A DNA stretch of 64,000 nt from Circinella minor. Its lineage: Eukaryota; Mucoromycota; Mucoromycetes; Mucorales; Lichtheimiaceae. Shown here in pieces: positions 27,335-39,323 of the stretch; position 1 is the first letter of the stretch; the number at the start of each line of letters is the position of its first letter. The position numbers were made by a program, and so were the translations under genes. Location: NCBI GenBank assembly GCA_016758965.1, contig JAEPRB010000005.1, positions 62,001-126,000 on the forward strand, in the 5' to 3' direction. The notes under the pieces are model-generated. The model was not told the origin of the DNA, ran no database searches, and was given only the letters and a program-made list of their open reading frames with translations.

Positions 27335-28360
27335 GCGCCGTTGACATTTGATCAAATCAAGGCATTTAGTGAAAAAATTGCTGTAATGAATGATGAACAA
27401 AAATGGGAAGTTGAAGAACGTGCTTATGTCGAAAACAAGGTGTATGAGTTTGGATTGACTTGCCCACACGGGCGGGCAGTAAGTTACTATTTTTAAGAGA
27501 AGAAAGTTCTTACATTGTAAACTTGTAGTATCACGTACTAGCCTTACTTCTTTATTCATATGTACTTTTTTTCTTTATTTAGTGCTGTACACTCATTTAT
27601 CCTTGATGTAGAAGATAAATGCTGAAGAGATGTTTTTTTTACAGCGACAGCTCAACATAATCAAATCTTACAAATGGTCCCCATTGCCAGTATTATCCGA
27701 AAAAGTTTGTGCTTTTTTTAAGTTATTCGTGAAAAAGGTATTTAATGTTTGGCCTTCAAATAATTGCCTAAACTAAATTGCCAGATAAAACGTTGTAGCT
27801 AAGGATAATTGTAGTGTTTTAAAAGTATGAACTGGTTAATTTGTGGAAAGCTGCACGTGAATCAGGCCCCTACGATCCAGTAAAGGAATTTGATGTTGAT
27901 TGGGGATAACGTTCAATAATTGATTTGCTTACAGCATATCGTTTTGGTGTGATCGATCGAATTGCAGCTACAAATTCCGAAAAGGACATGATTATATGGA
28001 TATGGCGAGTAATTGAAGCTACAAGGTATTGTCCTCTCTTCCATTTTTTTATCAGTTATAATCTTTATATTTATATAACAGTAGTTCTAATATGCACATA
28101 TTATCCTATATATATGAAATTTTTAGTATCAATAATTTTTTTTAAAAAAGAAACGATATGGCTTGCATTGCTACTGCTGAAAGATTAGATACGAATCGGG
28201 TAGTATCAGGTCAAAGATTAGATAGCTGGCTTGCAGCTTGGAAACCCGACTTAGTACTACTAGTCAAAAGCGTGATTGAATATGGGTGTTCTGAATACGA
28301 TGGCTACGAGGCCAACCATTTAATGTTTACAACTATAATCAAAAAAGGGACTAAACCCTG
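27335..28360 (+). pseudogene. Broken gene-family relic, 5' part
   Basis: Disconnected frames of normal protein composition occur in one order. 27335-27480 reads ...FDQIKAFSEKI...EFGLTCPHGRA and ends at GTAAGT, like an exon. About 27580-27615 gives AVHSFILDVEDKC then a stop. 27930-28025 gives RFGVIDRIAATNSEKDMIIWIWRVIEA. 28155-28360 gives DMACIATAERLDTNRVVSGQRL and KSVIEYGCSEYDG, then a stop. The HSFILD, 'A(T/S)AERL..NR' and 'EYGC(S/A)E' pattern resembles, from memory only, a family of hypothetical proteins multiplied in Mucorales genomes. Frames do not join, and stops lie between them, so it is not functional. It appears to continue at 29800 after the transposase relic. Confidence 0.45.
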
Positions 28361-28429
28361 ATCCTCTACCGACAACCACACCAGAAATATACACATATCA
28401 GCACCCACTGATCGTCATTGTACTCTTCC

Positions 28430-29790
28430 TTGTGCTATTACAACTTTATTTTGTTTTCAAGCACTGGTCAAGTATCATCATCAACTTCTATATTGTTCTT
28501 CTTCAAGATATATACCCAACAACCAGCATTCCTAATTCACTTGCAACTTTGCGTCGTGTTACTGGACTCTCTGCTTTAACAGATGAATTACCTAAATATA
28601 TTTCTTGTCCACGCTGTCACAGCTTATTTCTTTTTGCCTGTCCAAACTGCCCAAGGACATGCACCAACGACCATATCCGTTGTTCTAACTCATGTCAAAG
28701 TGTGCTGTTCAGAACAATTGGTAATCACTGGAAACCCGTAAAATATTCATACCAGTCTTTATCTTCTAGTATTACGAGGTTATTTATGCGACCAAGTTTT
28801 GATGCAAAGATAGAGGAGTGGTGAACTCGCAGTCCTGTTGCTGAGACCTTTTTTTATGTTTTTGATGGTGACATGTGAAGAGAATTTGCTGATCGAGATG
28901 GCCATCAATTTGTTGCAGAGCCGCGTTCATCACTGTTGACTTTAAATGTTGATTGGTTTGGTCCATTCGAAAATTGGACACACTTGTGTGGTGCTATCTA
29001 TCTGACCGTCAATAACCTCCCACGATCTGAACGTCTTAAAACTGAAAATGTCATCCTTGTTGGTGTGATACCTGGTCGTAGAGAAGCAATTGCTTTGGAT
29101 ATGAATCATTACTTTCGACCTATGGTAGATGAGTCGTCGAAATGGTGTAACGGTAAAATAATTGTCACAGCAGAACATCCAGATGGGGTTCGCGTTCGAT
29201 TGGCTCTGTTGAATGTTGCTGGTGACATACCTGCTGCTCGGAAAGTAAGTGGTTCTACCTCGCATGCAAGCCACTGTGGGGGCCACAAATGCCATCGCCA
29301 CTTTTCTGTTTTTTTTGGTACAACGAACCTTGGTTACTCTGGATTTGACGTTGATAACTGTACCACGTACAGTGGAGGATTATCGGGAGCATGCTGAACA
29401 ATGGCTTAACGACGAGAACGTGATCGGGAAAATGGTAAAAGATGGTCCGAGCTCCACTAACTTCAATATTTCGATCCTGTCCATTGTACTAATGTCGACC
29501 CGATGCATAACTTGTTCCTTGGGACAGGAAAACGAATGACCAAAGTTTGGCTCAGTAGAGGTTTTCTCACAAATCTAGACTTACAGCAAATGCAAGCACT
29601 TGCAGATGGTATACTTCTCTTTCCTGATTATGTTTCATTGAAGCGGAAAATTGTAACTGAACAAGGTTTTTCTTACATAACTGCTGTAAGATGATTAGAA
29701 ATTATGGTGCATTGTATACTTGCCTGTTGTACGTGATGGTCAGCCCGAACGAAGATACTTGGAGAACTGGCTGAAGTTTGTTGATGCATG
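28430..29790 (+). pseudogene. Decayed Plavaka/Tnp2-type (CMC superfamily) transposase
   Basis: Three plus-strand frames carry successive blocks of a Plavaka-type transposase: ELPKYISCPRCHSLF...CPNC (about 28590), YSYQSLSSSITRLFMRPSF (28750), then LNVDWFGPFENWTHLCGAIY, NNLPRSERLKTENVILVGVIPGRRE, LRPxVDE-like FRPMVDE and LLNVAGDIPAARKVSGS (28940-29260), TVEDYREHAEQWLN (29380), DPMHNLFLGTGKRMTKVWLS (29495-29550) and LENWLKFVDACR (29760). The CxxC...CxxC start, the NVDWFQPF-like block and DPMHNLFLGT are family hallmarks. An in-frame TGA at 28876-28878 sits where the family has Trp, and there are frameshifts near 28825, 29340 and 29470-29500, so it is dead. No terminal inverted repeats were identified. 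Confidence 0.8.
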
Positions 29791-29974
29791 TCGAGGCAGG
29801 AGCAAGAAAAAAGAGATATTTGAAAAATGGCTAAAAGTACCCAAAGTACATAAAGACATGTTTTGTCGCGCAAGTCGAAAGGCGGATAATGATAAAACAC
29901 ATATAAGAAAACTTAAAATAGTTGGTTTCGCTCATAATCGTAGAGATAGACAATGCTCTTTTTTACCTATATAG
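29791..29974 (+). pseudogene. Broken gene-family relic, 3' part
   Basis: The frame reads KKKEIFEKWLKVPKVHKDMF...RKLKIVGFAHNRRD and stops at TAG 29972-29974. 'LK(V/L)PK..KDMF' is, from memory, what follows the 'EYGC' block in the Mucorales family proposed for 27335-28360. It abuts the end of the recognisable transposase, which suggests the transposon landed inside that gene. It could instead be a transposase C-terminus. Confidence 0.35.
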
Positions 29975-32210
29975 TGTTATAATTTTATTTTAACATGAAA
30001 ACTTATTTATAACAGATTTCAGAATGTCGCTAATAGTTATAGACTGTCCTAATGGTTATGTATGTCGTCTTTCACGCACCAGGGATTTTGAAGTACCTTT
30101 GTCTATTGCCCGAATAAATACTCAATTAGTACCGATATTACAATTAATTTTAAAGGCAAAATATATAATATAGTTACTGTATTAACTATTTCCAGCTTAA
30201 ACAAGTTTGAATAATCACCAAGTATGCTTTCATTTTGTAGTTGTTAGTACAGGATAGCTTACATCTGTTACGAAATGGACCCGATGAATTAGTTGAGAAT
30301 CGCGAAAAAGCACCTGAATCTGATTCAATAGTTCATTAACAGTCACCAACGAGATAATTATATATACCAATAGCTTTAAATTCTTTAACCACAACAGCTC
30401 AAGACAAGAAACGAAAAGCAACACATTATGAAGATAAGAAAGATTAATCAGATCCATGCAGTATTCTTTTCTTAATTCTCTATGCTTGTTGTATCCGGTA
30501 CTGTCATTTATCGCTTGAAATATCCTTGATTTATATGTAGCATATTGCATCCATCAATATTCTACGTACATTTATATTAGTTTCTTGATCTCAAAAATCA
30601 GTCAAACAAGAGTTAAAATAAACGATTTATCGCATTAAGATAAAAACATTAAGTTTCAGTAATAATAGAAATTAGAGAAAAAAAGAAATATCATAAATAT
30701 AGCTATCCATGGCTACTATACTTATTTAGACTTTAATGATTTAAGGTAGTTCATCAAAAACTCTTGAGCGCAAGACTGTTTATATTGTCATTATTAATAT
30801 GATGTAATATATATACTCTCATAACAATTCATTTAAAACTAGTTGTTTTCTCTCTATCACCATTACAGATGACCCGTATATATATATATATATGTATACT
30901 ATATAAGTTAGTAATTTATAGTACCGAATTTTTTTCTTAGAAGAAATATCGTATTTAAAATATCATATCCTTCTTTTTTTACTAACCTAACTGTGAGAAA
31001 ATGAAAGAATGAATTTCATGCAACTGAGTAAAAAAAAGGAAGCTTATTAATCACGATCAATGAAATTGAAGATCATCGTATAGCTCCAAGTATTTTCCAT
31101 CTTCATCTTCATCATCATCTTTATCATACATGATTTGTTTCTACCAGCAATAAAGATAAAGATAATTCCCACTTCACTAAAAAGTACAAGTAAAAAACAA
31201 CTTTCTTTTCTTCTCATTGTATTTATAAAAGTTAAATTATCAAAACAATTGTATAAAGGTATCAGATACAAAATAATAACGGTTATTAATAACATGATGA
31301 ATCATATAATTTTTTAATTCAAAGAAAAAGTCTTAAATATTATTTCATACAGTTTTTTTTTCTTGTGTTTTTGCATATTTATTATATAACAAATAAATAA
31401 TAAATTTCGTTTGCTAAAATAATGAATATATTTATATGCAAAGTGCATTAAATAAATAAATTACTGAAGAAAGTAATAAAAAAACTAAATCGCTATGGTT
31501 ACTCTAGTAACTTAATAAAAATTAATATTATCATTTTTTTTTCACTAGGGTTAGATTGAAATTACTAGGTTTTAAGGGTATTATACATAATAAGAAGCTC
31601 AAACTGTTAATACATTGTTCTTGTGCTCCAAAGAAGGTGTATAAATGATTAATTTACCCCTCCTTCCTCAAATGTGGATAACAGGTAAATCGATCGGTCG
31701 GGAAAATTCTATTAATTAAGTATGGTATCATAAATCAAATAAGCGAAAGGAAAAAAAAAAAAAGCTAACTACCTTGTGATACCCGAGACGCTTTGTCCAC
31801 CCTATTCTTTGTGAACCCAGTATCTCATTATATTATTCCATCTTATTCCGACAACAGTGCTTTGATGATTATTCGTTGCACAACCTTTACTTATATTCTT
31901 AACACATCTTATTTTATTATTAATATCCTGGTAATATAAAAATTTAGATGTTTGACATACGAATCACGGTAACAGGGGAATGGGGGAATATAAGTAAATT
32001 TTTTTTGTGGGGGTATGATTGTTTTTAAAAAAAGAGAGGTGGAGTCCAAATGTGCTTTTTTTTTTTTAAAATAAGTGCTTCGGGCATTGCAACACAGCAA
32101 GTAGTGGAGTGGAGCAGAAAAGAAAAAAAAGAGCCTGAAATAAATTTGTCTGTGTTGCGAGGGCCTTTTTCTTTTCGACTTTTGGTCAAATAAAAAAAAA
32201 CCCACACACC
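29975..32210. other. Gene-poor AT-rich stretch
   Basis: No supported gene. A minus-strand frame at 31047-31295 has two hydrophobic segments but no family match and no splice support. (AT)n occurs near 30880. The last 250 bases are the Cdc4-like gene's leader, rich in A and G runs. Confidence 0.45.
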
Positions 32211-34945
32211 ATGGGTACAAATCCTTCCCCATTAACTACTCTACAATTAACATCGCCTTTACCATCTCCTTCTGCTACACCTGGTCGTCCTGTGATTGGT
32301 GGTGACGATCAAGTTTCAACTGCTAGCAGTGGAAACAGTAACAATGACCATAATTTAACTAATGCAGCAACACTTTCTACTATTGAAGGCGGCGGCGGCG
32401 GACGAGGAAGAGGAGGCGTAGTAGGGAACAACAACAAACGACATACAATCTGTTTACAACTTCCACCCGCTGTTTCCAATATCGACAACGACAGACTTGT
32501 ACCCTGTTACCACAATGATAATCAACAAAATAAAACCCATCGAAGATCACTTCCCCCACTTGTCTTTAATCCGCCATTAACCCACGGAGATGCTATATAC
32601 CCCTTGGCCAATTTACCAACTCCATCCATGTTACGACAATTGCCTTTCACAATGCCAGGTGCACGAGGGATTTTTGAAGAGATTGATTCTTCTGATGGTC
32701 AAGTAAGCTTTCATATTCTCTTTTTTCTTTTATTTCAACATAGTTTTTTCCCTTTGCCATCCCGGTATTGTTTTTTTTTTCAAGTACCCATACGACAAAA
32801 ATGAATTAACTTTTTTTTTGTTGGTTTATATATAGGTTTCTGTACAAGTGACAAGTGATATAGTTCAATCAAGTAATCAGTCACCACGAAAACGGCCAGT
32901 ATCATGGTTTTCTAAAGAAGAGGATTGGGAGACAAATTTACGAAGTTCGAAAAGAACAGAATTGTCTGTTAAAGCGCTTGGACCAATAACAAAACAAGAA
33001 GATCAAAGTGGTGAAAACAAACATCAAATTCATCATCAGCATCAATATAATCATCATGCACAACAAATGGATATTATCGACAACGATAACAGTAATAATG
33101 ATAACTATGTGCTGGGGGATGAACAATTATTTCCATTATCATCATCATCATCCAATATGTTTCCGTCCAACATACATTCCCCTTTTCTTTCAAATAATAA
33201 TGATAATAATATTAATACTTGCACTACCGACGCATCATCTCCAGTTGTATCAGCAACACCATCTTATTCAAATAGTAATAATAATAATATTAATAATAAT
33301 AATACCATTGATAATTCTGAAGAAAGTCCTAATTCTGCCCTCCCATCTCCATCATTATCCCCTCTTTCCTCTGGTCCACAAGATATTGTTTGGAGTCAAA
33401 CCGATGCCAACAATTCTCCAGATATGATACCCTTAGACAAACAAGAACAACAACAATCACCACAGCCACAACAAGTTGTAGTTTCTAAACCACACCAACA
33501 ACATAAATTATCCCGTACATGTTCACCTACTTTATCGCCAACAACAATAAATTCAATACCATTATCATCACCTACTTCTATGTTTGATACATATGCTCAG
33601 CTTCCCCAAAATATTCAAAATTATTTTCTTGTGCATTTGCTCCGCCGATCTCCCATGAGTGCACTTAGACTTTCTAACTCCGCTATCCTGCACGCCCTGA
33701 GGATGGATGTCATTACTCGATTACCGCCTTCTTTGACGCATCGTATCTTACGACTTGTTGATTTCAGCAGTCTATGTAGAGCAACATCAGTTTCAAGAAA
33801 ATGGAAGCAAATTATTGATAATGATTTTGAATTATGGCAACATAAGTTCACAGAAGCACGTTTTGTTGTTACTGCAGAGGAAGCAGAACGCTATTTTACT
33901 GTCCATTGTAATCAAGCATTAGCTTACAAAGAACTTTATCGGCGACATTATCGAATGCAACTCAATTGGAAATACAATCGAGCCAAACGTTTACAATTAA
34001 CAGGCCATCCTAATAATGTGGTGACATGTTTACAATTTGACGATGACAAGATTATTACTGGATCCGACGATTATACTGTGAATATTTATGATATCAAGAC
34101 CGGTAAACTTAGACGAGTTCTTCGTGGTCATGACGGTGGTGTCTGGGCATTACAGTATATTGGTAATACGTTGGTGACAGGATCTACAGATCGAACCATC
34201 AAAGTATGGGATATTGATACTGGTGAATGTCGTGAAACTTTTAGTGCTCATATGAGCACAGTACGATGTTTAACGATCGTTATGCCAACACGAACGCGTG
34301 CAGGACATATGGAGCCACAACAACCCATGCTTGTCAGTGGATCTCGAGATACTACTTTACAGGTGTGGATGCTTCCAACAGAAGATCAAAACCAACCCTA
34401 TTTACAAAGACGGAGGCGTCATTCTATCATGCCTCTATATCATAAAACAGAGTCTCCTAATACTTCACCATTGGAACCCATGTCTACTGATTCTGATGAT
34501 CCTATGGCAATGATGAGTGGGGCATGGAACGACTTTAATAATGGCACCAGCAACAATAGTAATAGTAACGAAATTAGTGGCGGTGAAGATTTTCCTGGTC
34601 AACGCTACCATGTTCATACATTAACGGGCCACACAATGTCTGTGAGAGATCTTGCTGCACATGGGAATATTCTTGCCAGTGGTAGTTATGATAATACCGT
34701 TCGATTGTGGCACTTAGAAATGGGTCAATTACGACACGTGCTTGTTGGCCATGAACAAAAGGTTTATTCGGTTGTTATCGATGCAAAACGAAATCGATGT
34801 ATTAGTGGAAGTATGGATTCTACTGTACGTATTTGGAGTATTGTCGATGGATCTTGTTTGCATGTACTAGGAGGTAAAGATTACTATTTTTTCTCCAACC
34901 ATTCATTTATTAATGATATTCATTAGACATCATCATCATTAAAAT

Positions 34946-34977
<32 letters not shown>

Positions 34978-35376
34978 CTTGAATAACTTAACCTTTTTAT
35001 GTAATGAATAATTTTAGGACATACAATACTTGTTGGCTTACTGGGTCTGACAGACAGTTATTTGGTCAGTGCAGCCGCTGACCAGACTTTACGTATATGG
35101 TCACCAGATGACGGTGAACGACAACATGTGCTTACTGGCCATCAAGGGGCTATTACATCATTTCAACATGATGAACATAAAGTGGTTTCTGGATCTGAAG
35201 GTGGCTTAAAAATGTGGGATGTCAAGACAGGGAAACTACAACATGATTTAATTAAAAACGTTAGTGGTGTATGGAGAGTCGCTTTTGATGAAAGACGATG
35301 TGTTGCAGCTGTCAAATGTGCCGATAATATTACTCGTTTAGAAATATTGGATTATGGTGTTGTCGGACTAGAGTAA
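32211..35376 (+). CDS. CDC4: Cdc4/Fbw7-type F-box and WD40 protein (SCF substrate receptor)
   Basis: Three exons: 32211-32702, 32836-34873, 35018-35376, giving 962 aa. Order: a low-complexity N-terminus with Asn, Gln, His and Ser runs; an F-box (about 453-500) with DVITRLPPSLTHRILRLVDFSSLCRA and VSRKWKQI; then a WD40 propeller (about 550-955) with TCLQFDDDKIITGSDD, LRGHDGGVWALQY, LVTGSTDRTIKVWDI, HMSTVRCL, LVSGSRDTTLQVW, ILASGSYDNTVRLW, CISGSMDSTVRIW and LVSAAADQTLRIW. The GHDGGVWAL and STVRCL blocks match Cdc4 closely. In yeast Cdc4 presents phosphorylated CDK inhibitors and other phosphodegron proteins to the SCF ubiquitin ligase. Between blades three and four there is a long Met/Ser/Asn insertion of about 75 residues. 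Intron 2 contains an uninterrupted run of 28 A. ATG 32211 sits in a favourable CACACCATGG context. Confidence 0.93.
34950..34977. repeat. Poly(A) tract of 28 bases within a CDC4 intron
   Basis: Uninterrupted A homopolymer between the GTAAAG donor and TTTTAG acceptor of the last intron. Confidence 0.9.
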
Positions 35377-35817
35377 ACAAAAAATCAAAACAAAATACCC
35401 CCTCCACTCTCGCCTCCCTTCACATATATATACATCTTTTTTTTTTATTTTTATATTTATATATAAAGCCCAACCAAGGAAGGAAAAAGTGGACCTAGCA
35501 ATTCTCTCAACTTGTTTACCACTTCTCTTCTATTTTTATTATATAACAAACTTTATTTTTCATACCATATTCTTTTAAAAAACAAATCAATCAATTTATC
35601 TATCACACTACAGAAACACAACCGTATTGTTACATAATACATACATTTTACGTCGTATATATTAAAAAACCAACAACAGAATTAACGATATGATAATAGT
35701 CTTCTTTTGATATTATATTTATTACATTAATTATTATTATTACTATATACATATATACACTTATAATATAGAGTATATCACTCTAAAGTGAAAGAGTGCT
35801 AATTGTTTTGAGTTTAT
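35377..35817. other. Convergent 3' intergenic region
   Basis: Lies between the CDC4 and PFK stop codons on opposite strands. It begins C-rich, then becomes AT-rich with (TA)n runs. No gene seen. Confidence 0.6.
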
Positions 35818-38800
35818 TTATGATTTTTTGTCTTCGTCTCCTGCATTTCTCTGTTCGGCAATAAGTTGTTGAGCTTCAGGAGTAAATAGGCCTCGACCAG
35901 CCAGTAAATCAACCAATGGACGATGTTCAAACCACCAAGCAGAGCGTGGCTTCCGATTCTTCATATCGGTAACTGGCAAAAGACTTTTGACAGAATTACT
36001 TCGAACGTCTGCACCCCAAATACCAACTACAGCTACGGAGTCTTCACATTGAGTAAGTTCAATAGGTGTTCCTTGTTTAGATAAATATGCTTTGTCCAAT
36101 GCTTCCGATGAATGAAATTCCATAAACTCGATACATTTGATTGCAGATCTAGTGGCACGAATACGGTCTAATGGAGAAGGTGTATCGCCTTGTTGAATAT
36201 GACCTAATATGGCTGTTCGAGAGTCAAACAATCGATGACCTTCATCTTTGAGAATATTACTAATAACATCTGTTGTATATGTCTCGCTCACATCCTCAGT
36301 TCGTAAAATAATTCGGCCTTCGGACATATCCGGATCATCATCAAAATAGAGGGCCAATAAATGCTTGACATCTGATTGTAATCTAGATAGTGAAATGCCT
36401 TCTTCTGGAATATAAACTGTATTGGCACTACAAGCTATACCACCTTCAACAGCTAAATATCCGGATTTACCACCTTGTACTTCTACCACAAATACACGTC
36501 GGCGCGATGATCGTGCTGATTGACCAATTGCATCACATGCCGAAACAATAGCATTTAACGAAGTATCTGTACCAAGCGAATAATCAGTACCAGGAACATT
36601 ATTTGAAATAGTGGCTGGCAAATGGCATATAGGGATACATAAAGACGGATAGTGTTGGCGTGCCTTTTCAAGTTCAACCAGTGATGAAAATCCTTCAAAT
36701 CCACCAATGATCATCAGCCCCTGGATCTTGTTCTTTTGTATTTGATATGCCACCATGCCCATATCCACATCAATTCCGGGTACGTCACGATTGGTACCTA
36801 GCTCAGAACCACCGTGCGACGTCCATCCATCGACACCAATCCATGTTGCATCCTCAATTGTACCACGTACTAGACCAGAGAATCCATTATATATTAAAAC
36901 GGGATGATGTCCCCTGTTATGTGCATAACGTACGGCTGTTCTTGTTGCTGCATTCATACCACCAGAGGGAGCACCAATATGTAGAATACCAACTCGTATA
37001 CGTTGATGTTTTGGTAACACAAAATTCTCACTAAAATCATCCAAGATGGTACTGGCAGTAAATGCATCAAACTCTTCAGCGAATTGTGGATCTCGTAACT
37101 CCATGGCACGAGCAAACTTCTTTTCACCAATAGCTTTAGCAACTTCGTGTGTCAATTCAACTGCCTTCATAAGAGATGTGGATGTAATTTGATTATTACG
37201 GCTAATAATCAAGGGGGAAGGTGTATCTGGTTTGGACGTCAATACGGCACGAACTGCTTCGACTGATTGAATGGTTGCTAAGATACGATCCGAAGCACAA
37301 GGAGAGCCACCTCGTTGGACATGACCCAGTGTTGTCACACGAGTATCAATACCCAGTCGTTCTGTTAAAATATCTTTGATTTCTTCCGATTTGATAGGTT
37401 TCAATGAGGTATCTAGAGCACCTTCAGCAACAATAATAATTGTTTTACGCTTTCCCATTTGTCTATGGCGTTGTGCAACGTCACAAAGTCTAGGTCGCCA
37501 ATCTTCTTCCCCAGGGGGTCGTTCAGGGATGAATACAAAATCAGCTCCTGTGGCAATACCTGCCATCAGTGCCAACCAGCCACAATGTCGCCCCATGACT
37601 TCAACAACAAAGGCACGTGAATGAGACATGGCAGTCGTATTGATAGAGTCGACAGCTTCGCAGATGCGATGTAACGAGGTGACCGCACCAATGGTAATAT
37701 CGGTACTACTCATGTCATTATCTATACTACCAACAAGACCAACAATAGTCAGGTGCTTATGTTGTTCGGCCTGTTCTGTAGTGATTCGGTCATTCTTTTT
37801 TAAGTTTTCAACGTGTGAGGGCCACTCAGATCGGAAAACATCGGCTCCTGTTAATGAACCATCACCACCGCAGACAATAATGGAATCAATACCTTCTTTA
37901 ATAAGGTTTTCTGCAGCTTTGAGACGTCCTTCTGATGTTTGAAATGGCTTACATCGAGCTGTACCAATGGATGTGCCTCCCTATATATATGTGTGTATCA
38001 ATATACATACTATTTATTATTTTAACTCATATAATAGTGACATAATACTTACTACGCGCATCCAACCTCGTACGCTCTTCCAATCCATTAGTCGAATTTG
38101 ATTACCACCGTCCACCAAGCCTAGGATTAAGATTAGAAACAGTAAAAATTTTTTAGCTACTGAAATTTATTCTATCAATCTCAAAAATATCCATTTACCT
38201 TGATAACCTTCATATACAGCATACATTGCGCATCCTTTAGAGATACCATAACGAACGACAGCACGAACGCATGCATTCATACCAGGAGCATCACCTCCTG
38301 ATGTTAAAATAGCAATTTTCCGTGGAGGTGGATGATGTTCCCCACTCTCCTTTCTTTTTTTATATTCTTCATCAGATAATAATTTAGGCGACCCTTCTCG
38401 ACTGTTATTAGAGCTGGATTCATGCAATAACCCGGGGAACGCAACTTGACTTGAAAACAAAAGTATATTTCCCAACGGATCGGCTGCATATATTTTTTCC
38501 GGTTCCGATGTATTTACTAATTTTTGCATTGGAACACCCAACTTTTCCAATTGCGAACGCGTTTTGTCGATATCTTTGGTTATTAAAACAATTACTTGTT
38601 CTTCTAATCCCCAATCAATATCTTCATTGGGAGGTTTACGAGAATCCACAACACAAGTAGATAAACAAAGCTTTAAGACTAGGTCATTGACCATGTTATT
38701 GCTAGAACTAGGATCCAGTTTGAGCCATACATTTCGCAAATGTTCTTCATCTTCATTAATATCGGCTTGTGCCTTGTCATTGCATCGAAGTTGATCAAGA

Positions 38801-38901
38801 CATTTACGGAAACCAAATTCTTGGTAAAATCGAAGTGTTTCTTCAAATTTGGCAGGTGAATTGGCACGTAGTGATATATATGAGAATCCGTCTGCTTGCA
38901 T
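35818..38901 (-). CDS. PFK1: ATP-dependent 6-phosphofructokinase, fungal type
   Basis: Three exons (minus): 38199-38901, 38053-38120, 35818-37980, giving 977 aa, the normal length for fungal PFK subunits. Residues 1-155 form the fungal-specific glyoxalase-like N-terminal module ([24 protein letters not shown]...[14 protein letters not shown]). The catalytic half starts near residue 195 with [13 protein letters not shown], then [15 protein letters not shown], the active-site [23 protein letters not shown] and GHVQRGGSP. The second half ([58 protein letters not shown]) has ATISNN where the first has GSIDND, so it lacks the catalytic Asp and should be regulatory, as known for eukaryotic PFKs. 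The enzyme phosphorylates fructose-6-phosphate, the committed step of glycolysis. No second subunit gene is in the window. Confidence 0.96.
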
Positions 38902-39323
38902 AATTTTTTTTTTTTTTCGTGTGTAAATTTGGATGTGTGTAGTTTAAAAAGTTTTATAATATAGAGATAAATATATATATGTATATGTGTGTGTGGATGA
39001 ATTAAAAGAAAAACAAATGGACAGGTATGATACAGCAAAAAAAAAAAAAAACCAGAAGATAAAACAAAGAAAAAGCAAATGTTTAGTTTGGGTTTCTTGT
39101 GGTATAATTAAACATGGGTGTTAGAATCATTACTATTTTTTTCTTTTTACTCGCTGTTCAATTAAATAAAAAAGGACCCTTGGAATAAAATGTAGTAAGA
39201 AAATGTAGTATATATTGATTGGATGGTAAAAGAAAGAAGGTTATGTGAAAAAATGGAATGTAAAGATATATATATGTATGTGCGTATGAATAGATATAGA
39301 AAAATATGTATATAGAATGATGA
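38902..39323. other. PFK promoter region, downstream of HUL4
   Basis: 422 bp between the HUL4 stop and the PFK start, both on the minus strand. It contains A/T homopolymers, a GT-rich stretch near 38985 and no reading frame of note. Confidence 0.55.

Noticed and set aside
31047..31295. Minus-strand frame with two hydrophobic segments; an acidic tail in another frame recalled VMA21-like assembly factors
   Set aside because: The acidic tail is out of frame and no intron of workable size joins it; no conserved residues match.
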